Source: Paracoccaceae bacterium (GTDB lineage Bacteria > Pseudomonadota > Alphaproteobacteria > Rhodobacterales > Rhodobacteraceae). Taken from it: 10,918 nt of DNA. The position numbers and the translations under genes were made by a program. Of this stretch, positions 6,467 through 10,918 are shown in pieces. Positions within the stretch are counted from its first letter, which is position 1. Each line of letters begins with the position of its first letter. Below the pieces are notes generated by a model, which ran no database searches, had not been told where the DNA came from, and worked only from the letters and a program-made list of their open reading frames with translations. The DNA lies in contig JALSHL010000264.1 in assembly GCA_026982255.1 (NCBI GenBank), positions 1 through 10,918 of the forward strand. Direction: 5' to 3'.

Positions 6467-8283
6467 GCCAGATCTCCGTCGATTTTGCGGGCATAGCCGC
6501 GCGGCGTATACATCCGCGCCCCCTCGCCCAGTTGCGCCAAACGCGAGTTGCTGGACCCCACCAGCACCACCGTCAGCATATCCACATCGTCCACCTGCAA
6601 ATCCGCCAGCCGCACATAGCGCACCGCCTCGCTCTCCCGCCCGAGGTTGCTGGCCAGCATCACCGGCGTATCGGCAGGGCGGTGTTGCAACAGGATATCC
6701 CGCGCCTCGGCCAGCAGGGTGCGGCGGCGTCTGGAAACGGGGTTGTAGAACGCAATGACGAAATCCCCCTCCGCCGCCGCGCGCAACCGCTTGACGATAT
6801 CCTCGCGCGGGGTCAGCAGGTCGCTCAGGCTGATGGCGCAGAAATCATGCCCCAGCGGCGCACCGGCCCGCGCCGCCGCCCCCTGCAACGCCGAAACCCC
6901 GGGGGTGGAAACCACCTCCACCCGCCGCGCCGCACCGGAGACCCCGTGTGCCTCCGGTCCGCGGTCCAGCAGTTCGTAAACCAGCGCGCCCATGGCATAG
7001 ATCCCCGCATCGCCGGAACAGATCAACGCCACATTGCGCCCCTCGCCCGCACGTTCCAGCGCATAGCGGCAGCGGTCCTCCTCGCCGCCCAGCGGAAAAT
7101 CGGAGCGTTGCTTGCCCGCCGCCAGCGGCCCGAGCAGGTCGATATACAACCCGTATCCCACCAGTTCATCGGCCTGCGCGATCAGGTGCGAGGCCTCCGG
7201 CGTGCGCCAGCTGTGCTGCCCGGGTCCGATGCCGACAATCGACAGTTTCCCGCGCGCCCGACCGTGCAGTTCCGCAACCGGTTCGGGGGCCGTGGCAATG
7301 GCACAGGTGGCATTGGCCGTCTTGCGTTTCGCCACCCCGAGGGTCGCCGTCGCCCCGCCACCCGCCAGCGCCGCCGCTTCGGATACGCCGTGGCAGCCGA
7401 CCTCGGCAAACACCACCTCCGAAGGGGTCGCGAGGCGCGGCGTCTCCGCCTTCAGCTCCGCCGCGCTGAACAGGCGCAAGGGCAGGTCCAGCGCCTGCGC
7501 CAGTGCCAGCACCGCGGGTTCGTCCGCCTTCAGGTCCAGCGTGTAAATCCCCTTGAGCGCCTTCGGGGCAATTCCGGCCTCCTCCAGCGTTTCGCGCACC
7601 AGCTCCGCCAACTCGTCCGGCGGGCAATTGCGCGAACAGCCGACGCCGAGCGTATGCCGTTGCGGATGATACAGAAGCGCCGCCGGTTCGCGCACCTCCT
7701 GCGGTTCCGTCGTGCAGAGGATATCCACCGCCCCGCCTTTCGGCAGACCGGCCAGCCATCCGGCCCGCGCCGCCTCTGCCCCGTCCAGACGCGCGCCACC
7801 GCCCTGCAACAGCGCCATCATCGCCGCCTTGGCGTTTTCGGGATTGGCCAGCACCCAGCCCGCCGGCGGCTCGTCCAGCGAGATGCCGAGGCTCACATCC
7901 CCCGCCGTCGTCACCGCCGCCAGAGCCCCCAGCCCTTCGGCAATCACCTTCGCCAGCCGGTTCGCCCCGTGATGCCCGCCCAGCAGCGGAATCACCGTGG
8001 AACCGTCGTCGGGAATGGCAATCACCGGCGGCTCGCTGCGTTTGTCCGCCAGCACGGGGGCGACGGCGCGCACCAGAATACCGGCCGCGCACACCCCCAC
8101 CACCGGATGACCGGCCTGAAACAGCATCCGCGCATGTTCCAGCGCATCGGGGAAAAAGGCGTCGGCCCGTTCCACCCGCCCCGCGCGCCCGTGCAGCGGC
8201 GCGCCGAGGATCTCCGCCACGCGGTGCGCGGTCGCCTCGCCCGCACGGGACAGGCACATTACAATCGGGTTCAGTTCAGCCAC
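6463..8283 (-). CDS. cobJ: CbiG-CobJ fusion: cobalt-precorrin-5A hydrolase-like domain + precorrin-3B C17-methyltransferase
   Basis: A 606-residue two-part protein. Residues about 1-335 are CbiG-like: the N-terminal part contains CAAGILVRAVAP (65-76) and the family signature GGHHGAN (102-108); a central linker domain follows; the C-terminal CbiG/CobE part contains GVGCSRNCPPDEL (213-225) where many relatives have GCRRG. Residues about 346-604 are CobJ, which methylates C17 and contracts the ring: VGIGPGQHSWRTPEA (350-364), GYGLYIDLL (376-384), CSGDAGIYAMG (422-432), STPGVSALQGAAARAGAPLG (459-478), YNPVSRRR (513-520) and SNLGRESE (545-552). Such fusions are known, for example in Pseudomonas aeruginosa. 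CbiG opens the delta-lactone in the anaerobic pathway; its task beside aerobic-type enzymes is unclear. The start is GTG at 8283, the first possible start after an in-frame stop, with AAAGGGG at 8291-8297. It overlaps cobI by 13 nt. Confidence 0.92.
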   Translation of the reverse strand: MAELNPIVMCLSRAGEATAHRVAEILGAPLHGRAGRVERADAFFPDALEHARMLFQAGHPVVGVCAAGILVRAVAPVLADKRSEPPVIAIPDDGSTVIPLLGGHHGANRLAKVIAEGLGALAAVTTAGDVSLGISLDEPPAGWVLANPENAKAAMMALLQGGGARLDGAEAARAGWLAGLPKGGAVDILCTTEPQEVREPAALLYHPQRHTLGVGCSRNCPPDELAELVRETLEEAGIAPKALKGIYTLDLKADEPAVLALAQALDLPLRLFSAAELKAETPRLATPSEVVFAEVGCHGVSEAAALAGGGATATLGVAKRKTANATCAIATAPEPVAELHGRARGKLSIVGIGPGQHSWRTPEASHLIAQADELVGYGLYIDLLGPLAAGKQRSDFPLGGEEDRCRYALERAGEGRNVALICSGDAGIYAMGALVYELLDRGPEAHGVSGAARRVEVVSTPGVSALQGAAARAGAPLGHDFCAISLSDLLTPREDIVKRLRAAAEGDFVIAFYNPVSRRRRTLLAEARDILLQHRPADTPVMLASNLGRESEAVRYVRLADLQVDDVDMLTVVLVGSSNSRLAQLGEGARMYTPRGYARKIDGDLA

Positions 8284-8975
8284 GGGTCATCCCCTTTGGT
8301 TATCAGGATCATGGAAAAATACGGCGCCGGATCGGGGGCCTCGGCCAGCGGCAGGATACGTTCGTTCGGCAGGCTGGCGCGTTCCACATAGGTGGCGCTT
8401 CCGGCCAGCCCCATGTCCTCCAGCAGGGCGCGCAAACGCCCCAGATGCCGTCCGACCTTCATGATCGCCACCGCCCCGCTCTCCGTAATCCGCTGGCGCA
8501 GCACGTCCGTTTCCAGCGGCGCGGGCAGCACGCCCAGCACCTCGTTTCGCGCGGTCAGCGGTTGCCGCGCCGACGCCGCACATGCCGTCACCGAGGTCAC
8601 GCCGGGCACCACCTCGGTCTCGAAATCCGCTGCCAGCCGCGCGAAAAGATACATGAACGATCCATAGAAAAACGGGTCGCCCTCGCACAGAACCACCACA
8701 TCGCGACCGGCGCGCAGATGGGCGGCAATATCCGCCGCGCCCCTGTCGTAGGCCGCCTGCGCCGGCGCCCGCTCCACCGTCATCGGAATGCGCAACGGAA
8801 TTTCGGTCACGCCCGCAGGGATCGCCGCGGCGGCGATGGAGCGCGCGAAACTCTCGCCATCCTCCAGCGCCGGCCATGCGATCACCGCCGCACCCGAAAC
8901 CAGCCGGTGCGCCTTCAACGTCATCAGTTCGGGATCGCCGGGGCCAAGCCCGACACCAATCAGCTTGCCGTTCAT
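8271..8975 (-). CDS. cobI: Precorrin-2 C20-methyltransferase
   Basis: Adds the third SAM methyl, at C20 of precorrin-2, to give precorrin-3A. From the chosen start it has 234 residues. Motifs: GVGLGPGDPELMTLKAHRLV (7-26), WPALEDGESFARSI (34-47), CEGDPFFYGSFMYLF (97-111), VPGVTSVTACAA (123-134), MKVGRHLGRLRALL (172-185) and YVERASLPNERI (196-207), all typical of CobI/CbiL. I chose the ATG at 8975 because it overlaps the cobL stop as ATGA, like other junctions here, and because the family normally begins a few residues before GVGxGPGD. An in-frame ATG at 8993 would add six residues but has no Shine-Dalgarno. The 3' end overlaps the cbiG-cobJ GTG start by 13 nt. Whether the natural substrate carries cobalt (CbiL) cannot be told from sequence. 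Confidence 0.93.
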   Translation of the reverse strand: MNGKLIGVGLGPGDPELMTLKAHRLVSGAAVIAWPALEDGESFARSIAAAAIPAGVTEIPLRIPMTVERAPAQAAYDRGAADIAAHLRAGRDVVVLCEGDPFFYGSFMYLFARLAADFETEVVPGVTSVTACAASARQPLTARNEVLGVLPAPLETDVLRQRITESGAVAIMKVGRHLGRLRALLEDMGLAGSATYVERASLPNERILPLAEAPDPAPYFSMILITKGDDPWLN

Positions 8976-10171
8976 CGTTTGATCAGGCTCCATTGTGTCA
9001 CAGGCCGCAACGGTTTCCAGCCGGTCAGCCCGCCCAGCCCGTCGGCGCGGTTGATCGCGATCTGCACCAGTTCGCCGCCATGCGCCTTGTGCAGCTCCAG
9101 CAGCAGCGCCTGACTCTCCAGCGTCACCGCATTGGCCACCAGCCGCCCCAGCGGGCGCAGGGCGTTCCAGCAGGCTTTGAACGTCTCTACCGACAGTCCG
9201 CCGCCGATGAAAATCGCATCCGGCGGCTCCAGCCCCGCGAGCGCATCGGGCACCACCCCGTCAACCAGCTGCAGCGCGGGCACGCCCAGCGCCAGCGCGT
9301 TTTCCGCCGCCATGGTCCGCCGGTCGGCGCGCGGCTCGATCCCGATCGCCCGCGTATAACGCGCCGCGCGCAGCCACTCTACCGCGACCGAACCGCAGCC
9401 CGTGCCCACATCCCACAGCAACGCACCGCGCATCGGGATCAGCTTGGCCAGCGTCGCCGCCCGCACCTCGCGTTTGGTCATGGTGCCGTCATGGGTGAAC
9501 ACCTCGTCCGCCAGCCCGGGCACCCGCGGCAGCAGCGCCGCATCGGGCGCGGCCACACATTCCACCGCCAGCGTGTTGAACGGCGGCACCACATGGTCCC
9601 ACTCCGCCGCCAGCCCGTCAAAGCGTGCCTCGTCCCTGCCGCCCATATTGGCCAGCACCGTCATCCGCGACTGCCCGAAGCCGCGCTCGACCAGAAACCG
9701 CGCGATCTGCGCCGGTGTTTCCGCACCGGTGGTCAGAACCAGCAGCCGCACGTCCGGCTGGATAAAGGCGATCATCTGTTCCACAGGGCGACCGTGCACG
9801 GTCAGGGTTTCCAGATCCGCCATGCTCCAGCCCATGCGCGCCGCCGCCAGCTGAAAGGCCGAAAGCTGCGGGTGATAGGTGATCTCCTCCGGCGAAAAAT
9901 GCCGCCCGATCTTCGCCCCGACCGAAAACCACAGGGGATCCCCCGTCGCCAGCACCACCACCCGTTTACCCCTGCGCGCCCGCAATTCCCCGATCAGCGC
10001 GTCAAAGGGCGAGGGCCATTGCAACGTCTCCGCCTGCGGGTTGGCCGCCAGCACATGATGCCGCGCGCCGCCGACGATTACCTCGGCCGCTGCGATCACC
10101 GCACGGGTGGCAGGGGTCAGCCCCTCCATCCCGTCCTCGCCGATGCCGACGATATGCAGCCACGCGCTCAT
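8972..10171 (-). CDS. cobL: Precorrin-6Y C5,15-methyltransferase (decarboxylating), CbiE-CbiT type
   Basis: Methylates C5 and C15 of dihydro-precorrin-6 and decarboxylates the C12 acetate chain, giving precorrin-8x for CobH. It has 399 residues in two domains. The N-terminal CbiE-type tetrapyrrole methylase has HIVGIGEDGMEGLT (6-19), LATGDPLWFSVG (74-85), HPQLSAFQLAAARMGW (100-115) and HGRP (126-129). The C-terminal CbiT-type Rossmann methyltransferase has the entry motif GLADEVFTHDGTMTKREVRA (219-238), SAM motif I WDVGTGCGSVAVEW (253-266), a GIEP acidic strand end (277-280) and IFIGGGL (320-326). The ATG at 10171 overlaps the stop of a 10-codon mini-ORF as ATGA, with AAGAGG at 10177-10182 five nt upstream. 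Its stop overlaps the cobI ATG as ATGA. Confidence 0.95.
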   Translation of the reverse strand: MSAWLHIVGIGEDGMEGLTPATRAVIAAAEVIVGGARHHVLAANPQAETLQWPSPFDALIGELRARRGKRVVVLATGDPLWFSVGAKIGRHFSPEEITYHPQLSAFQLAAARMGWSMADLETLTVHGRPVEQMIAFIQPDVRLLVLTTGAETPAQIARFLVERGFGQSRMTVLANMGGRDEARFDGLAAEWDHVVPPFNTLAVECVAAPDAALLPRVPGLADEVFTHDGTMTKREVRAATLAKLIPMRGALLWDVGTGCGSVAVEWLRAARYTRAIGIEPRADRRTMAAENALALGVPALQLVDGVVPDALAGLEPPDAIFIGGGLSVETFKACWNALRPLGRLVANAVTLESQALLLELHKAHGGELVQIAINRADGLGGLTGWKPLRPVTQWSLIKR

Positions 10172-10200
10172 GCCGCCCTCTTCTTTGCCAAAATACTCAT
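10168..10200 (-). CDS. 10-codon mini-ORF bridging cobH and cobL (putative translational-coupling leader)
   Basis: The ORF reads MSILAKKRAA then TGA. Its ATG (10200-10198) overlaps the cobH stop as ATGA, and its TGA (10170-10168) overlaps the cobL ATG as ATGA. GGAGG at 10205-10209, inside the last cobH codons, is four nt before its ATG, and its own lysine/arginine codons (AAG AAG AGG) form the cobL Shine-Dalgarno. The arrangement would let ribosomes pass from cobH to cobL through two coupled restarts. No domain or known peptide is recognised, so the peptide itself may have no function. A chance reading frame in a 25-nt spacer is the alternative. Confidence 0.4.
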   Translation of the reverse strand: MSILAKKRAA

Positions 10201-10835
10201 TTCGCCTCCAGTTCCGGCAGACCCGCCGCCAGCCCGTTCACCGCCGCCGAGGCCAGCGCCGAGCCGCCACGCCGCCCGTGCAGCGCCAGAAACGGCACCC
10301 CGCGCGGATCGGCGGCCAGTTCCGCCTTGCTCTCGGCCGCGCCGACAAACCCGACCGGAAACCCGAGGATCGCCGCCGGCTTCGGCCAGCCCCGATCCAG
10401 ATTCTCCAGCAGATGGAACAGGGCCGTGGGCGCATTGCCGATGGCCACCACCGCCCCTTCGATATGGTCCCGCCACAGCTCCACCGCCGCCGCCGAGCGG
10501 GTGGTGCCGAGGCGCCGCGCCAGTTCCGGCACCCGCGCATCGTTCAGCGTCACGACCACCGGACTGTCGGGCAGATAGCGCCGGATGATCCCCGCGCCGA
10601 CCATTTCCACGTCACACAGCACCGGCGCCCCTGCCGCCAGCGCCGCGCGGGCCGACGATACCACATCGTCCGAGAACGCCAGATCGTCGACGATATCGAC
10701 CATCCCGCAAGCATGGATCAGCCGCACGGCCACATCCTGCACCCCCGCAGGCAGGCGGTCCAGCGCCGCCTCGGCCCGCACGATGGCGAAGGATCGGGCG
10801 TAAATGGCCGCGGGGTCTTTCTCGTAACCCGCCAC
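10197..10835 (-). CDS. cobH: Precorrin-8X methylmutase
   Basis: Moves the methyl group from C11 to C12 of precorrin-8x, giving hydrogenobyrinic acid, the substrate of CobB. It has 212 residues, the normal family length. Seen: SFAIVRAEAALDRLP (15-29), the active-site His in RLIHACGMVDI (H41, equivalent to the catalytic His of Pseudomonas denitrificans CobH), PVLCDVEMVGAGI (70-82), VVAIGNAPTALFHLLE (128-143), PAAILGFPVGFVGAAESKAE (152-171) and GRRGGSALASAAVN (187-200). The start is GTG at 10835, 2 nt after the upstream gene's TAG; AAGGG at 10842-10846 is six nt upstream. An ATGA overlap at its stop leads into the mini-ORF before cobL. Confidence 0.95.
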   Translation of the reverse strand: MAGYEKDPAAIYARSFAIVRAEAALDRLPAGVQDVAVRLIHACGMVDIVDDLAFSDDVVSSARAALAAGAPVLCDVEMVGAGIIRRYLPDSPVVVTLNDARVPELARRLGTTRSAAAVELWRDHIEGAVVAIGNAPTALFHLLENLDRGWPKPAAILGFPVGFVGAAESKAELAADPRGVPFLALHGRRGGSALASAAVNGLAAGLPELEAK

Positions 10836-10837
10836 CC

Positions 10838-10918
10838 CTAGCCCTTCAACCGTTTGCGCACCGATTCCGGCCCCAGCGGGTGATCCGCCTGCGGGTATTC
10901 GGGATGCACATGGTCGTG
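10838..10918 (-). CDS. C-terminal end of an unidentified gene upstream of cobH
   Basis: Only 26 codons and a TAG stop lie in the window; the frame is open to the edge. The tail begins HDHVHPEYPQADHPLG and ends VRKRLKG, so it is rich in His, Asp and Glu and then basic. It ends 2 nt before the cobH GTG, so it is probably co-transcribed, and its last codons supply the cobH Shine-Dalgarno. A His-rich tail next to corrin genes would suit a metal-handling protein (a CbiX-type chelatase, CobW-type GTPase or cobalt transport protein), but no family can be assigned from 26 residues. CobG or another pathway enzyme is equally possible. Confidence 0.55.
   Translation of the reverse strand, partial: HDHVHPEYPQADHPLGPESVRKRLKG

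Noticed and set aside
6532..8391. 619-codon + strand open frame antisense to cbiG-cobJ
   Set aside because: The composition is Arg/Gln/His-rich without recognisable motifs, and it lies entirely over a well-supported - strand enzyme. Absence of stops is a GC effect.
8271..8993. Longer cobI start at 8993
   Set aside because: No Shine-Dalgarno precedes it, it would extend farther into cobL, and the ATG at 8975 gives the ATGA junction typical of this operon. It cannot be excluded without N-terminal data.
8876..10588. 570-codon + strand open frame antisense to cobL and cobH
   Set aside because: Same low-complexity antisense composition, no Shine-Dalgarno-supported start, and overlap with clear CobL and CobH genes.

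Overview
The window is GC-rich, densely coding DNA that looks alphaproteobacterial, most likely Rhodobacterales/Rhodobacteraceae. This rests on the aerobic-type Cob enzyme set, a NasA with a C-terminal [2Fe-2S] domain, the fused CbiG-CobJ protein and general base composition. The taxon is an inference; there is no marker gene here. Every gene belongs to one of two convergent groups.

Left arm (+ strand, 1-3324): the 3' end of a nitrate assimilation operon. It holds most of the assimilatory nitrate reductase large subunit (5' end outside the window), then a NarK-family (NNP) nitrate/nitrite MFS transporter 21 nt downstream with its own Shine-Dalgarno.

Middle (3325-3645): a 321-nt convergent intergenic region without a gene. 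It is rich in inverted repeats. A 17-bp stem and a 12-bp alternative stem compete for one shared segment, a compound hairpin lies between them, and a hairpin plus six T at 3621-3656 could end + strand transcripts inside the last codons of cobB.

Right arm (- strand, 3646-10918): a tightly packed cobalamin (corrin ring) operon, read right to left: an unidentified gene (only its His-rich C-terminus is present), cobH, cobL, cobI, a cbiG-cobJ fusion, cobM, cobA and cobB. Most junctions are ATGA stop/start overlaps, with GTG starts at three genes. cobH and cobL are joined by a 10-codon mini-ORF that overlaps both through ATGA. Together the enzymes methylate uroporphyrinogen III (CobA, CobI, CobJ, CobM, CobL), rearrange precorrin-8x (CobH) and amidate the product (CobB). 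CobG/CobZ, CobF and CobK are not seen here; the CbiG domain may be relevant to that gap. CobA product also feeds siroheme, the cofactor of the nitrite reductase that would act after NasA, so the two arms are metabolically linked.

I found no mobile element, CRISPR array, tRNA or rRNA gene, and no cobalamin riboswitch; the cob promoter lies outside the window. The least ordinary features are the bistable-looking intergenic structure and the cobH-cobL mini-ORF.
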